NCBI GenBank assembly: GCA_002748575.1
Contig: PDSR01000058.1
Coordinates: 1-36,802 of the forward strand
Direction: 5' to 3'
Length of the DNA: 36,802 nucleotides
Source: Gammaproteobacteria bacterium
Lineage (GTDB): Bacteria > Pseudomonadota > Gammaproteobacteria > Pseudomonadales > Ketobacteraceae
A model generated the notes under the pieces. That model saw only the letters and a program-made list of their open reading frames with translations, searched no databases and was not told the origin of the DNA. The translations under genes were made by a program, and so were the position numbers. Positions 1 to 11,561 of the stretch are shown in pieces (position 1 is the first letter of the stretch; every line of letters starts with the position of its first letter).

Positions 1-1907
1 AACAGATATTGGGTTAAGTCGTTGCTACCAACGGAAATAAAATCCACATGCTGGGCAAATTCTTTTACCTGATAAACCGCCGCCGGTACTTCAATCATCA
101 CACCGATTTCGGGCATCACTACGTGGGCACCTTCTTCAAGCACCTCAAGGTAAGCACGATGAATTAAATGCATTGCCTCTTCAATTTCAGTGACCGACGA
201 CACCATCGGCAACATGATGCGCAGGTTATCAAGCCCTTCGCTTGCCCACAGCATGGCACGCACCTGCACCAGAAATATTTCAGGGTGATCCAGGGTAACG
301 CGAATGCCACGCCAGCCTAAAAACGGATTATCTTCACTAATAGGGAAATAGGGTAACGCCTTATCGCCACCAATATCCAAAGTACGCATGGTGACCGGTG
401 CGGGTGCAAACGCTTCCAGTTGCTGACGATAAATTTCCATCTGTTCCAGCTCGCCGGGGAATCTATCGCGCACCATAAAAGGGATTTCGGTTCGATACAG
501 GCCAACGCCTTCTGCACCGCGCTCTTTGGAAATGGCAATGTCGGCCATCAAGCCGGTGTTCACATAAAGGCTCATGATGTGATTGTCGGGTGTTACCGCC
601 ATCAAATCGGCCACTTCTTCCAGCTCACGGGTCAGCTGTCGTTCCTCTTCCATAATGGAAAGGTAGCCTTTTCGCAGCTCCGCAGAAGGTGCCACTATCA
701 CTTCACCGCGATAACCATCAACCACTAATTCCCTGCCTTCGGCGCGGGAAAGGGGAAACTCGGCCACCCCGACAACCGTTGGAATACCCAGGGAGCGAGC
801 CACAATAGACATATGGCTGTTACTGGAACCCTGCAAGGAAATAATGCCGGCAATCTGATCGCGGGGCACATCGACAAATACCGTTGGGGTAATATCTTCA
901 CCCACAATAATACAGTTATCGGGAATGGCAGGTGCCTCGGCGGGATTTTGCTGCAAATAGCCCAACACCCGCAGGCCCAGATCGCGCACATCAGATGCCC
1001 GTTCCCGCAGGTAAGGGTCATCCATGGATTCAAAAGCGCGAATGTGTTTAATCACCACTTCACGCACCGCTCCCTGAACCCAGTTACCCGACTGCACACA
1101 GGCGCGAATTTCCCCGGTTAAAGCGTTGTCATCCAGCATGCGCTCGTACACATCGAACAGCGCCTGTTCTTCCGGTTGCAGGGCAACAGCTGCTTTTTCC
1201 CGAAGCTGACGAATATCCCGGCGAACCTGATTCACCGCATCCAGCAACGCAGTGATTTCTTTATCAACATTTTTTACCGGGCGGTCGGGCACCGATTTTA
1301 AATCCGCTGCCGGATACACCGCATACGCCTGCCCAATGGCAACTCCACTGGCACCACTGATACCCGCAAAACGGGCAGCATAGGGCCCGGATTTTTCTGA
1401 TGGGAATACCATACCGTCAATAGAACCGGTGGCTTCTGCATGAGCAATAACCGCCGCCAACTGGGCAGACATAGTTACCAGAAAGGATTCTTCGTTTTGA
1501 TCAAAACGCCGCGCAGCGCTTTGCTGCACCACCAGCACACCCAACAATTTACGATGATGAATAATGGGCGCACCCAAAAACGCACTGAAGGGCTCTTCGC
1601 CGGTTTCCCTTAAATAACGAAATTTAGGGTGAGAAGGGGCATCTTCCAGATTAATAGGCTCTTCACGCAGACCAACCTGACCTACCAGCCCTTCAGACAG
1701 CCCCAAAGTAGCCTGGCCCACAGCTTCTTTATTCAAACCTTCGGTGGCCATCAGCCGGTAGCATTCACCATGATGATCATGCAAATAAATAGAACAGACT
1801 TCCGTACCCATTGTTTCGCGGATACGGGCAACCATAAGATCTAACGCAGTGGTCAAATCCTCAGCAGCATTTACCTCTTGTACAATCCGCCTTAAGGTTT
1901 CCAGCAT
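1..1907 (-). CDS. ptsP: Phosphoenolpyruvate-protein phosphotransferase PtsP (EI-Ntr), GAF domain plus PEP-utilising domains; C-terminus cut by window edge
   Basis: Own reverse-strand translation from ATG at 1907: MLETLRRIVQEVNAADDLTTALDLMVARIRETMGTEVCSIYLHDHHGECYRLMATEGLN..., with the phosphohistidine region GSSNSHMSIVARSLGIPTVVG. Not in the ORF track because the stop lies outside the window. Lies downstream of rppH. Confidence 0.95.
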   Translation of the reverse strand, partial: MLETLRRIVQEVNAAEDLTTALDLMVARIRETMGTEVCSIYLHDHHGECYRLMATEGLNKEAVGQATLGLSEGLVGQVGLREEPINLEDAPSHPKFRYLRETGEEPFSAFLGAPIIHHRKLLGVLVVQQSAARRFDQNEESFLVTMSAQLAAVIAHAEATGSIDGMVFPSEKSGPYAARFAGISGASGVAIGQAYAVYPAADLKSVPDRPVKNVDKEITALLDAVNQVRRDIRQLREKAAVALQPEEQALFDVYERMLDDNALTGEIRACVQSGNWVQGAVREVVIKHIRAFESMDDPYLRERASDVRDLGLRVLGYLQQNPAEAPAIPDNCIIVGEDITPTVFVDVPRDQIAGIISLQGSSNSHMSIVARSLGIPTVVGVAEFPLSRAEGRELVVDGYRGEVIVAPSAELRKGYLSIMEEERQLTRELEEVADLMAVTPDNHIMSLYVNTGLMADIAISKERGAEGVGLYRTEIPFMVRDRFPGELEQMEIYRQQLEAFAPAPVTMRTLDIGGDKALPYFPISEDNPFLGWRGIRVTLDHPEIFLVQVRAMLWASEGLDNLRIMLPMVSSVTEIEEAMHLIHRAYLEVLEEGAHVVMPEIGVMIEVPAAVYQVKEFAQHVDFISVGSNDLTQYL

Positions 1908-2001
1908 CTGTTTTGGTAGTTACGCTATTGGCTTATGAAATCAGATAGTTTGTACTGAATTTTTATTACTCTGTTATGTACTTTGACGTACTTTATTATT
2001 T

Positions 2002-2496
2002 TTATTGTGGTTTTTTGCCTGTTTCAGCATGCAGATGGGGTGCCAGTTCTTTTAGCGCTTTACGGTAAACATCACGCTTGAAGGAAACAACCTTATCCAA
2101 CGGATACCAGTAATTCACCCAGCGCCAATCATCAAATTCCGGCGGATCCCCATGATCAAAGCTTACATCGGCCTCATCACCCGTCAGCAGCAGTAAAAAC
2201 CACTTTTGCTTTTGCCCAATACACAACGGCTTGCTTCTATGCCTTAAAAACCGTTTCGGCAGGCGGTACTTTAACCAGCCTTCGGTACACCCGATCACTT
2301 TAACATGGCCAGGCCGCAGCCCCACTTCTTCGTGCAGTTCGCGATACAGCGCATCTTCCAGGGATTCATTATCAATAATGCCCCCCTGAGGAAACTGCCA
2401 TGCATCCTGACCCACCCGACGAGCCCACAGCACTTTCCCGTCGTGGTTAGCGAGGATAATACCTACATTGGCTCGAAAGCCTTCTTTGTCTATCAC
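2002..2496 (-). CDS. rppH: RNA pyrophosphohydrolase RppH (Nudix)
   Basis: [40 protein letters not shown]; Nudix box [23 protein letters not shown]. Confidence 0.95.
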   Translation of the reverse strand: MIDKEGFRANVGIILANHDGKVLWARRVGQDAWQFPQGGIIDNESLEDALYRELHEEVGLRPGHVKVIGCTEGWLKYRLPKRFLRHRSKPLCIGQKQKWFLLLLTGDEADVSFDHGDPPEFDDWRWVNYWYPLDKVVSFKRDVYRKALKELAPHLHAETGKKPQ

Positions 2497-2824
2497 CGGA
2501 TTTACCTACTCCACCAGCAATAGGTGAAGCTCTTGTGCCTTTGGAATGTTTATCTGCCTTGAATTACTGAAACAATAATGACATGACCAGAGCAAGCTAC
2601 TCAACCTTTAATATAAGTTATTGTTTTCATTAATCAGCATTCAATGTATCTGCAATCTATTATAGGTTAAATCAGCAGCACGAAAGCAAACTGGCCAAAT
2701 TTAGCCTATATGCGGCTAATTAATGATCCACCCCTGCCCTATCAAACACCGTGTTTATATTTATTGGATAAAGCTGGTAGAATCGGTTCACCTGCCCAGT
2801 ATCACTCAAACGTAGTAAATTTCC

Positions 2825-3481
2825 ATGACATTAGCGATTTTCGACTTAGACAACACCCTGCTTAACGGTGACAGCGACCATGCATGGGGTGAATTCCTCA
2901 TTCAGGAAGGCATCGTAGACGAAGTTACTTACAAAACCGCCAACGATGAGTTTTATGAAGATTATAAACGGGGTGAGCTGGATATTTTTGCATATCTGGA
3001 GTTTGCCCTGGAGCCCCTGACTCATTTTGACATGGATGAACTGAGCAGGCTGCATGAAAAGTTTATGGCCGACTTTATCAGTAGCATGATGCTGCCAAAA
3101 GCCAAAGCACTGCTGGATCAGCATCGGGATCAAGGGCATTTTTTATTGATTATAACCGCCACTAACCTGTTTGTGACGGAACCGATAGGACGCGCACTTC
3201 ATATTGACGATATGTTGGCCACCAACCCGGAAATTAAAGATAACCGTTACACTGGAAAAGTTGCCGGCACCCCCTGCTATCAGCACGGCAAAGTAGCCCG
3301 CCTGGAAACCTGGCTGAAAGATAACGACCGTACTCTGGAAGACAGCTATTTTTACAGCGATTCCATTAATGATTTACCACTGCTGGAGCGCGTTACCCAC
3401 CCTGTGGCAGTGGACCCCTGCGATTCACTGCAAACCGTGGCGCAAAAAAATAACTGGCCCATTATCAGCCTGCGTGACTGA
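2825..3481 (+). CDS. HAD-IB family (SerB-like) hydrolase
   Basis: Motif I DLDNTLLNGDSDHAWGEF; late motif YSDSINDLPLLE. Confidence 0.9.
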   Translation: MTLAIFDLDNTLLNGDSDHAWGEFLIQEGIVDEVTYKTANDEFYEDYKRGELDIFAYLEFALEPLTHFDMDELSRLHEKFMADFISSMMLPKAKALLDQHRDQGHFLLIITATNLFVTEPIGRALHIDDMLATNPEIKDNRYTGKVAGTPCYQHGKVARLETWLKDNDRTLEDSYFYSDSINDLPLLERVTHPVAVDPCDSLQTVAQKNNWPIISLRD

Positions 3482-3490
3482 TAACATCCT

Positions 3491-4546
3491 ATGGGAATAA
3501 AAACCGGCATCATGCCAATCAATATAGCATCCCGTTATCGTTATGTGCTGAGCCTTTGTGCATTACTGTGCCTGGCTGTTTTATCGGGCTGCGACCAGCC
3601 AGAAACACCCGGGGAGCAACCATCTGCACCCATCGCCGAACCCATTAGCGACTTAACGCGGCAGGCCTGGAACCACTACCATATAAACGGCGTTGATATC
3701 ATTTCGCAACCCGTGGCGTGTATTGCGCTATGCAAACAAACCATAACCCGGTTGATTCAGTCGCCCACCCAGGAATTACTTGATACTGCGCGATCACAAA
3801 TAAAAACCTGTAAGGAAACTTACCTGGCAACGAAGCTGTTTACAGCAGCCAACCAGGCAACGCAAAATAAACTGGTTCAACTCCACCAAAGAATTAATTC
3901 AACCCTGGAAATGCCCGGCTTTGTTGATTCAGTGAAATCATATCCTTATTCCGGCATTGTTAACGATACCAGCATAGCTCTTAGCAAAAAAACGCTGATA
4001 TCCGAACATGGCACGGCTGATTCCGACACTATCAGCCTGGGCTTTTCTGTGATTGAGTTTTTACTTTGGGGAGAGCATTTATATGACGACAGCATAGAAC
4101 CCCGCTCACTTGAATCATTAACTGCCATTAGCGCATGGCCACCGCAAGCGGTAAAGCTCGGCTTAAATGAACTCGATATCAGTGAACATGCCAATAATCG
4201 CCGCCGCAGGTATTTAGAGCTGGCGCTATTAATTCTTGAATCCGATTTAAATCAACTGGCCACCGTTTGGAACAAAAACACTCTGCCGCCATTAAATAAA
4301 GCAGCAGCGGCGCCCATCAAACAAAATATTATCAACCACCTTTCTCGCAACCTGGATACCGTTACGCTTGACGTACTGCTGCCATTATTTACAGATTCCA
4401 CCACCAGCGATGGGCAACTGGCAGCAACCCCTTTTAGCCAATGGCTAGGCATTGCCAATGATGAAAGCTTCAACCTGCTTTTAAATGATGCAACACCCGT
4501 AGCAACAAAACAAAAATCGCTGGCTTCGCTGATTAAAGCGATTTAG
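3491..4546 (+). CDS. Imelysin-family-like lipoprotein
   Basis: Signal peptide with lipobox (LCLAVLSGC); imelysin-like segments PGFVDSVKSYPYSGIVNDTS and GFSVIEFLLWGEHLYD. Confidence 0.7.
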   Translation: MGIKTGIMPINIASRYRYVLSLCALLCLAVLSGCDQPETPGEQPSAPIAEPISDLTRQAWNHYHINGVDIISQPVACIALCKQTITRLIQSPTQELLDTARSQIKTCKETYLATKLFTAANQATQNKLVQLHQRINSTLEMPGFVDSVKSYPYSGIVNDTSIALSKKTLISEHGTADSDTISLGFSVIEFLLWGEHLYDDSIEPRSLESLTAISAWPPQAVKLGLNELDISEHANNRRRRYLELALLILESDLNQLATVWNKNTLPPLNKAAAAPIKQNIINHLSRNLDTVTLDVLLPLFTDSTTSDGQLAATPFSQWLGIANDESFNLLLNDATPVATKQKSLASLIKAI

Positions 4547-5735
4547 ATACCCGGCAAAACATGGCTTTTAAATATCGGGTTTCTGGAATCGCCGGGTGAA
4601 CGGGGTGATCCATGCCCTGACCGCCCTGCGCGAACACACTCACATGGCGATCTATATGCCTGCCTGCTTTACGAATCACATCCATCAATGCTTCGTGGGA
4701 AAGGTGCATGGAACAGGAAGCCGATACTAAAATACCATCGGGTTCCAATAAACGCATGGCCAGCTCATTCATTTGCAGATACGCCTGCAATCCTTTGGCA
4801 GCATCTTTTTTACGTTTAATAAATGCAGGTGGATCAATCACCACCACATCATAGCGCTGCTTTTCTTCCACAAGGTGTTTTAACACTTCGAAGGCATTAC
4901 CATGATAAGTGTTCACCGGCTGCTGGAAACCATTCAGTTGCACATTACGCTCAACCCAGTTCAATGCTGCCTCGGAAGCATCAACACAATCTAACGATGA
5001 TGCCCCACCCGCCAGACATTGAACACCCCAACCACCGGCATAACTGAATACATCCAGCACCGATTTATCAGCAACCAGATCCATTAACCGGGCACGATTT
5101 TCCCGGTGATCGTAAAACCATCCGGTTTTTTGGCCCTCGGAACCCGACACTTCAAACTTCACGCCGTTTTCTTCCAACAGCAAGGTTTCCGGCCACTCGC
5201 CACTGGCAACCTCAACGTAGCTATCCAGGCCATCAGCGGCACGGGCAGCGCTGTCACAACGGAGCAACAACCCTTTAGGCGACATCACATTCACAATGGC
5301 GGCTACCACCTGCTCTTTAAGAGCTTCCATACCAGCGGTATTAAGCTGTGCAACCGCATAATCACCAAAGCGATCCACCACCAGCCCGGGTAATCCATCG
5401 GCATCACCATATATCCAGCGGTAATAGGGTTGCTGGAAACAACGCTCACGCAATGTCAGCGCACTGCGTAAACGCCTGGCGATCCAGTTTGTGTTAATGG
5501 TGGCATCGGCATTTCGGGTAAGCAGGCGCACTGCAATCAATGAATGCGGGTTGACATAACCCAGCCCCAACGGCTTACCCCGGCTATCCTGAAGCAAACA
5601 TCGGCTGCCCGGTTCTATAGTTTTAATCGGGGTAGCTTTGGTATCTATTTCATTGCTATACACCCACAAATGCCCCGCTTTAAGGCGCTTTTCTTCATTT
5701 TTTCTTAACTTTAAAACAGCTGTATCAGCACTCAT
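4533..5735 (-). CDS. rlmI: Class I SAM-dependent 23S rRNA (cytosine) methyltransferase, RlmI family
   Basis: N-terminal PUA-like KNEEKRLKAGHLWVYSNEI; KTGWFYDHRENR; VLDVFSYAGGWGVQCLAGGA; VVIDPPAFIKRKKD. Confidence 0.9.
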   Translation of the reverse strand: MSADTAVLKLRKNEEKRLKAGHLWVYSNEIDTKATPIKTIEPGSRCLLQDSRGKPLGLGYVNPHSLIAVRLLTRNADATINTNWIARRLRSALTLRERCFQQPYYRWIYGDADGLPGLVVDRFGDYAVAQLNTAGMEALKEQVVAAIVNVMSPKGLLLRCDSAARAADGLDSYVEVASGEWPETLLLEENGVKFEVSGSEGQKTGWFYDHRENRARLMDLVADKSVLDVFSYAGGWGVQCLAGGASSLDCVDASEAALNWVERNVQLNGFQQPVNTYHGNAFEVLKHLVEEKQRYDVVVIDPPAFIKRKKDAAKGLQAYLQMNELAMRLLEPDGILVSASCSMHLSHEALMDVIRKAGRHIDRHVSVFAQGGQGMDHPVHPAIPETRYLKAMFCRVSKSL

Positions 5736-5788
5736 TAAAAGCCACCTTATTTAACTTAAAAAAACAGCAATTCTTTATGTAGCAACGC

Positions 5789-6556
5789 CTAACCCATATA
5801 CGCCTGGCCGCCATCAACCGCAATGCTTTGCCCACTGATATAAGAGCAATCATCGCTACACAGAGTCGCTACAAACCGGCCTATATCATTTTCGCAATCA
5901 CCCACACGGCGCATAGGCACCGTTGATAAAAACATCTTCGCTTCCTTGGGGTGGCTTTCTATCCACTGCTGCAAACCTGGTGAGCTCGCCAGCGGCAATA
6001 TCACATTGGCGCGAATCCCGTCGGGGCCCCATTCACAGGCAGCCGTATGGGTAAGGGAACGAATCGCTTCTTTGGCAGCCGAATAGGGCCCGAATGTGGT
6101 TGTATCCCAACGCTTTGCCGCTGTGGTAGCCAGATTAATAATACAGCCATCGCCCTTTAAAAAGGGGTAACACATTTTCATCATTCTATAGGTGGCGACC
6201 GGCCCCGATGCCAGGCATGTGGCGAAGTCGTCATCACTCACATCAAGCAATGTGCCTAAGGGCATTTCCTGGGCGTTGTTCACCAAAATTTGAATGCCAC
6301 CATATGCCGTAGCCACCCGGGCAACGCTATCGCTTAAATGAATGGATTCCTTTACATCGCATTGCAGCGCCATAGCTTCACCTCCACGCGCCTGTATTTC
6401 CTGAGCAGTTGCCTGTACTTTTTCCAGGGTTCTACCCAGCACGGCAACCCTGGCACCTTCAGCCGCCAGCGCAAAAGCAATACCCTGGCCAACACCCTGA
6501 CCAGCCCCTGTAACAATGGCCACTTTATTCGTTAACTTTCCCATTGGATTCCCCAA
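5789..6556 (-). CDS. SDR family oxidoreductase
   Basis: Rossmann TGAGQGVGQGIAFALA, NNA motif (LVNNAQEMPL), YSAAKEA active site, SGQSIAVDGGQAYMG C-terminus. Confidence 0.88.
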   Translation of the reverse strand: MGNPMGKLTNKVAIVTGAGQGVGQGIAFALAAEGARVAVLGRTLEKVQATAQEIQARGGEAMALQCDVKESIHLSDSVARVATAYGGIQILVNNAQEMPLGTLLDVSDDDFATCLASGPVATYRMMKMCYPFLKGDGCIINLATTAAKRWDTTTFGPYSAAKEAIRSLTHTAACEWGPDGIRANVILPLASSPGLQQWIESHPKEAKMFLSTVPMRRVGDCENDIGRFVATLCSDDCSYISGQSIAVDGGQAYMG

Positions 6557-6696
6557 AAGTTGATTGATACTGTAATGTCGTTTTTACAAACAAGCTTAGA
6601 ATTATTTTGTTGTTCAAAGGATCGACTTTCGCTGAAAACGATAAGCAGGCTATGACTGAAATAGACGCGCCTAAAGCCTGCACCACAAATAGCCCA

Positions 6697-7314
6697 TCAG
6701 CCCATTTTGCCTACAAGCGTTGTAACCCCGGAGATAACCATTTGTGTACCAATAACAGAAAGAATTAATCCCATTAACCGGGTGATGATACTCAGGCCAC
6801 TTTTACCGATGACCAGCAAAATATTTGAACTAAAAACAAAGCAGATAAAGGTGATAAGGCAAAGCACGGCAAACACCGATACGGTTACCAGAATACCCGT
6901 GGTGCCACCGGATGCAGAATAGTTCATGGCAGTGGCAATGGTGCCGGGGCCAGCCAGCAACGGAACCGCTAACGGTGAAATAGCCAGATCAGACTCAGCC
7001 GCACTTTCAGCAGAATGCAGTTGCGAGCCGTGGCCATTGAGCATGTGATAACCGACAATAAACACTAAAATTCCGCCGGTTATTCTGAGTGCATCAATGG
7101 TAATGCCGAACAAATGGAAAATCGCCTTGCCCAGTAACGCAAACGCCAGGATCACGAAAAAAGTAATCAGCAGCGCCTTGGCGGCAACTCTGGTTTGTTC
7201 AGCTTTGCTTTTATCGCCCACCAAGCCGGCAAAAGCGGCGGTATTGGCAATGGGGTTCATAATGGCAAAGAATCCCAAAAAAACAGTCACCAACTGCGTA
7301 TATAAATCGCTCAT
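6697..7314 (-). CDS. MarC family integral membrane protein
   Basis: Hydrophobic; FFAIMNPIANTAAFAGLVGD and PLLAGPGTIATAMNY are typical of MarC/UPF0056. Confidence 0.88.
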   Translation of the reverse strand: MSDLYTQLVTVFLGFFAIMNPIANTAAFAGLVGDKSKAEQTRVAAKALLITFFVILAFALLGKAIFHLFGITIDALRITGGILVFIVGYHMLNGHGSQLHSAESAAESDLAISPLAVPLLAGPGTIATAMNYSASGGTTGILVTVSVFAVLCLITFICFVFSSNILLVIGKSGLSIITRLMGLILSVIGTQMVISGVTTLVGKMG

Positions 7315-7412
7315 TGTTCAGCCTTTTTGCAGGTTCCGTTGCCTGTTTCGTTTCCAGCTCTGTTAGAAGCCCCATTGCCAGGGTTATGTCTCACCTTGCG
7401 GCAAGTATGGTG

Positions 7413-8000
7413 TTACTGCTTAATGCCTTCAATATCGAGTATTAATTCCACATGGGTGGAAGCCGGGCCAAGATTGTAATTGATTCCGTAATCTTTCAGT
7501 TTAAGCTTTACCGAACCGCTGAAACCTTGACGATAACCACCCCAGGGATCAGAACCACCACCAATACGGGTAACTGGAATCTGAATTTGTCGGGTTACAC
7601 CGTGAAGCGTCATATCACCAGTGACTATCGCTGTGTTTTCACCGGTTACTTTAACGCCGGTGCTGACAAACTCGGCAGTAGGATATTTTTTAACATTTAA
7701 AAAATCTTTGCCACGCAAATGCTTGTCGCGCTCGGCATGATTACTGTTAATGCTGGCCACATCAACGATCACCTTAATGCTGGAGTTTTCGGGGTTCTTT
7801 TCATCCAGTTCCATGCTGCCATCAAACTTGTCGAAGCGACCATACAACCAGCTATAACCCAGATGTTGAATTTTAAATTGAATAAAGGCGTGAGCACCTT
7901 TGGTATCAATTTTATAGCTGTCCGCAGCAAAAACTGACGACGCAGCAAACAGTGCAACCACCGCAATCAGCAGTGTTTTAAATTTAGAAAGAGTCTTCAT
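7413..8000 (-). CDS. YceI family periplasmic protein
   Basis: Signal peptide; YKIDTKGAHAFIQFKIQHLGYSWLYGRFDKFDGSMELDEKNP; DMTLHGVTRQIQIPV. Confidence 0.93.
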   Translation of the reverse strand: MKTLSKFKTLLIAVVALFAASSVFAADSYKIDTKGAHAFIQFKIQHLGYSWLYGRFDKFDGSMELDEKNPENSSIKVIVDVASINSNHAERDKHLRGKDFLNVKKYPTAEFVSTGVKVTGENTAIVTGDMTLHGVTRQIQIPVTRIGGGSDPWGGYRQGFSGSVKLKLKDYGINYNLGPASTHVELILDIEGIKQ

Positions 8001-8009
8001 ATTGGTTCC

Positions 8010-8591
8010 TTATTTATTATATTTAAAGTTAGGGTTGAGCATGCGTTTTAAGGTGGCATCCTTATCCAGAAAATGATGCTTTAATGCCGCCAATCCATGT
8101 AATGCCACCAGGCCGATTAAAATACAAGCCACATAAAAGTGAATATCACCGGCTATATCTTCCAGATTTTCTATCGCTGTTAGTTGTTCCAGTACCGGTG
8201 TTAACGCGGGCACTTCAAACCAGTTAAACACCGCTATTGAACGGCCATCTGCGGTAGAAATCAAATACCCACTGATTGCCAACAGCAGAAACAGCCCATA
8301 AATAGCCAGATGCACCACGGTTGCCAGGCGCTTTTCCCAAACGGTTACACTGGCGGGCAGCGCAGGCTTTATATTTATGAAACGCCATAGTAGTCGAAAC
8401 CCGAACAACAACACCAGCAATATACCCACTGACTTATGATAATGGGGCGCGGTGCGATACCAGGGATCGTAATAGGATAAGTCAGTCATCCATAAACCGA
8501 CGGCAAACAACCCGGTCACCACAACCGCCGTTAGCCAGTGTATAAATATGGCGATTGCACCGTAAGCATCCTGTGTGTTTTTCAGGTTCAT
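8010..8591 (-). CDS. Cytochrome b561 family protein
   Basis: Four hydrophobic helices with haem-ligand His residues (AIFIHWLTAVV, YHKSVGILLVLLFGFRLLWR, VHLAIYGLFLLLAISGYL, LHGLAALKHHFLDKDATLKRML); adjacent to yceI. Confidence 0.9.
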   Translation of the reverse strand: MNLKNTQDAYGAIAIFIHWLTAVVVTGLFAVGLWMTDLSYYDPWYRTAPHYHKSVGILLVLLFGFRLLWRFINIKPALPASVTVWEKRLATVVHLAIYGLFLLLAISGYLISTADGRSIAVFNWFEVPALTPVLEQLTAIENLEDIAGDIHFYVACILIGLVALHGLAALKHHFLDKDATLKRMLNPNFKYNK

Positions 8592-8619
8592 ATGGCCACC
8601 TGTGCGCTGTTACCAACGC

Positions 8620-10092
8620 CTATTCATCGGCACCTTCAGGCTGCCACACCAGATCCAGTTCACGCGCTGCTTTTACATCGTCCAAACGGCGAACCGGCTG
8701 AGTATAGGGCGCACCTTTTACCATTTCCGGGTCTTCTTCTGCTTCTTTTTGAATGGCGATCATGGCTTCAATAAAACCATCCAGCGCATCCGGTGCCTCT
8801 GTTTCTGTCGGCTCGATCAACCAGCATTCGGGCACCAACAACGGAAAATAAGTGGTGGGGGCATGAAAACCATAGTCCAGCAGGCGCTTGGCAAAGTCCA
8901 TGGCGGTAACACCCAAGCCTTTTGCCTGTTCACTCAGGGTAATAATAAATTCGTGGGTTGCACGGCGGCCCGGATAAGCCAACTGAAAACCAGCCTGTTC
9001 GGCTTTTTTCATCATGTAGTTAGCATTCAGGGTCGAGAACTCGCCCACCCGGTGCATACCTTCACGGCCCAGCACCCGGGCATAATAATAAGCACGCAAC
9101 AGCACACCGGCATTCCCCATGTAGGCCGAAAGCTTACCAATGGTGTGTGGAATATCCTGTTCCGTTAACCAGCGATAAACATCCTCGCCGTTGTGCTGTT
9201 CTTTACCCACAATGGGCGTTGGCATGTATGGCAACAAGCGCTCGCCCACACCGATTGGCCCGGCACCCGGGCCGCCACCACCGTGAGGCGTGGCGAATGT
9301 TTTATGCAGGTTCATGTGCATGACATCAAAGCCCATATCACCGGGGCGCACTTTACCTAAAATAGCGTTCAGGTTCGCACCATCGTAGTAAAGCAAACCG
9401 CCCGCATCGTGAACCAGTTGGGCAATTTCTTTAATGGAACGCTCGAACACACCACAGGTGGAAGGATTGGTCATCATCAAACCGGCGGTTTGCGGGCCCA
9501 CCATATCTTTCAGTGCCGCCACATCCACATCGCCATCGTCGCGCACCGGAATTTCACGCACTTTATAACCGCACATCACGGCGGTGGCCGGGTTAGTGCC
9601 GTGGGCCGCATTGGGGATTAGAATTTCGGTACGTTCGTGATCTTCGCGGGCTTCGTGGTAGGCGCGAATCATGGCCACACCGGCGAACTCGCCCTGGGCT
9701 CCGGCCATGGGAGTCAGGGACACTCCTTTCATACCGGTGACGTCTTTCAGGATTTCCTGTAATTCGTACATGCAGGCAAGAAAACCCTGGCTGTGCTGTT
9801 CCGGTGCCAACGGATGCCGCCCGGCAAACCCCGGCATTAATGCCGCCCGGTGTGCCCCTCGGGGGTTGTACTTCATGGTACAGGAACCCAGCGGGTAAAA
9901 ATGGGTATCAATGGAAAAGTTGCGCCGGGATAAATTGGTGTAATGCCTGACCACCTGCATTTCACCGGTTTCCGGCAACAGTGGCTTTTGCTGGCGCTGT
10001 AAATCTGCCGGGATTGATGCCGGTATTTCAGTGTTAGCCGGTGCCTGGGATTTTGCACGGCGACCAGGTTGGCCTGCCTCATAAATTAACAT
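8620..10092 (-). CDS. gcvPB: Glycine dehydrogenase (aminomethyl-transferring) subunit 2
   Basis: [20 protein letters not shown]-lysine region [27 protein letters not shown]; operon with gcvPA/gcvH/gcvT. Confidence 0.95.
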   Translation of the reverse strand: MLIYEAGQPGRRAKSQAPANTEIPASIPADLQRQQKPLLPETGEMQVVRHYTNLSRRNFSIDTHFYPLGSCTMKYNPRGAHRAALMPGFAGRHPLAPEQHSQGFLACMYELQEILKDVTGMKGVSLTPMAGAQGEFAGVAMIRAYHEAREDHERTEILIPNAAHGTNPATAVMCGYKVREIPVRDDGDVDVAALKDMVGPQTAGLMMTNPSTCGVFERSIKEIAQLVHDAGGLLYYDGANLNAILGKVRPGDMGFDVMHMNLHKTFATPHGGGGPGAGPIGVGERLLPYMPTPIVGKEQHNGEDVYRWLTEQDIPHTIGKLSAYMGNAGVLLRAYYYARVLGREGMHRVGEFSTLNANYMMKKAEQAGFQLAYPGRRATHEFIITLSEQAKGLGVTAMDFAKRLLDYGFHAPTTYFPLLVPECWLIEPTETEAPDALDGFIEAMIAIQKEAEEDPEMVKGAPYTQPVRRLDDVKAARELDLVWQPEGADE

Positions 10093-10101
10093 GGTCGCTC
10101 C

Positions 10102-11463
10102 TTATGCTGATAATACCGCAGCTAATGCCGCTTTATAGGATTGCAGGTCTGCATCTGTTTTGGTTTCGGTGGCACACACCACGATAGCATCGTCCATGCC
10201 TTCATAGGCACTTGCCAGGGCAAAACCACCCTGAATGCGCTGCTCCGCCAAACGGGTTAATACCTCGGCAGCGTTACCGGGCACCCTGATCACCGCTTCG
10301 TGAAATGTAGGCGCGGTAAATACTTTTTCTACGCCTTCAATACTGGTTAACAGTTCAACCAGCTTTTGGGTGTTACTGACACTGGCATTGGCCACTGCCG
10401 CCAGGCCATCGGCACCCAGCAGGCTGGTATAGATAGTGGCGGCGGTCATTGCCAAGCCCTGATTAGTACAAATATTGGAGGTAGCCTTGGAGCGGCGGAT
10501 ATGTTGTTCGCGGGCCTGCAGGGTTAACGCAAAGCCCGGCTTACCTTCCAGATCCACAGTGCGCCCGATAATACGGCCCGGCATTTGTCGGACAATACCT
10601 TGCTTACAACACATAAAGCCAAAATACGGGCCACCGGAAGACAGCGGTATACCCAGCGGCTGGCCTTCACCCACGGCAATATCGGCACCCGTTTCGCCCC
10701 ACTCACCGGGCGGTGTCAGGATGGCCAGTGATGTGGGGTTCACTACGGCAACCACCAACATTTTTTGTTCATGTGCCCAGTTCGTCAGGGCATGAACATC
10801 TTCCAGACAGCCAAAGAAATTCGGTTGCTGAATAATCAACGCGGCATAGTCTTCACCGACATAGTGCTGCAAAGCGCTGAGTGGTGTGGTGCCGGTATTG
10901 CTGCAATACATCACTTCTTCTATTTCAATACCCTGATTTTCGACAATCGCGTTGGTTGCGCTGCGATACAAAGGATTCACCGATGATGGCACCAGCACTT
11001 TTTTCGACTTGGACTTGCGATTCGCCCGAATGGCCATTAACACCGCTTCGGCCATGGCCGAGCCGCCATCGTATAACGAGGCATTCGATACATCCATAGC
11101 ATTCAGATGGGCCATCATCGACTGGTATTCGTAAATAACCTGCAAGGTGCCCTGGCTGGCTTCTGCCTGATAGGGTGTATAGGCCGTCATAAATTCACCC
11201 CGCCCGACAATTTCCCAAACAGCGGCAGGAATATGATGTTCGTAGGCACCGGCACCGATATAGCAGGCAACATTGCTGTCGGCCGCAGCGCGATCCGACA
11301 TTAAGCGGGTGACTTCCATTTCACTGGCGCCTTCCGGTACCTGTGAAAGTGGCTGGCTTAAAATATCTGCTGGAATTTCATCAAACAGGGCATCTATGGA
11401 ATCTACCCCGATGGCTTCAAGCATGGCTTGAACGTCAGCATCCGTATGTGGAATATATGGCAT
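10102..11463 (-). CDS. gcvPA: Glycine dehydrogenase (aminomethyl-transferring) subunit 1
   Basis: [77 protein letters not shown]. Confidence 0.95.
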   Translation of the reverse strand: MPYIPHTDADVQAMLEAIGVDSIDALFDEIPADILSQPLSQVPEGASEMEVTRLMSDRAAADSNVACYIGAGAYEHHIPAAVWEIVGRGEFMTAYTPYQAEASQGTLQVIYEYQSMMAHLNAMDVSNASLYDGGSAMAEAVLMAIRANRKSKSKKVLVPSSVNPLYRSATNAIVENQGIEIEEVMYCSNTGTTPLSALQHYVGEDYAALIIQQPNFFGCLEDVHALTNWAHEQKMLVVAVVNPTSLAILTPPGEWGETGADIAVGEGQPLGIPLSSGGPYFGFMCCKQGIVRQMPGRIIGRTVDLEGKPGFALTLQAREQHIRRSKATSNICTNQGLAMTAATIYTSLLGADGLAAVANASVSNTQKLVELLTSIEGVEKVFTAPTFHEAVIRVPGNAAEVLTRLAEQRIQGGFALASAYEGMDDAIVVCATETKTDADLQSYKAALAAVLSA

Positions 11464-11561
11464 GTAAATTCACCGAGCGGTTAGATATAAAATCTAAAAA
11501 ACAAAAGAACAAAAATAAAGGGCAATGGCAGCAGCATTGCCCTTTTAAAATACTTATTAAA

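Noticed and set aside
8575-9168. 197-aa plus-strand ORF opposite gcvPB (and other long opposite-strand ORFs such as 11918-12679 and 15997-16617)
   Set aside because: Overlap strongly supported genes; composition is typical of antisense shadows of codon-biased genes.
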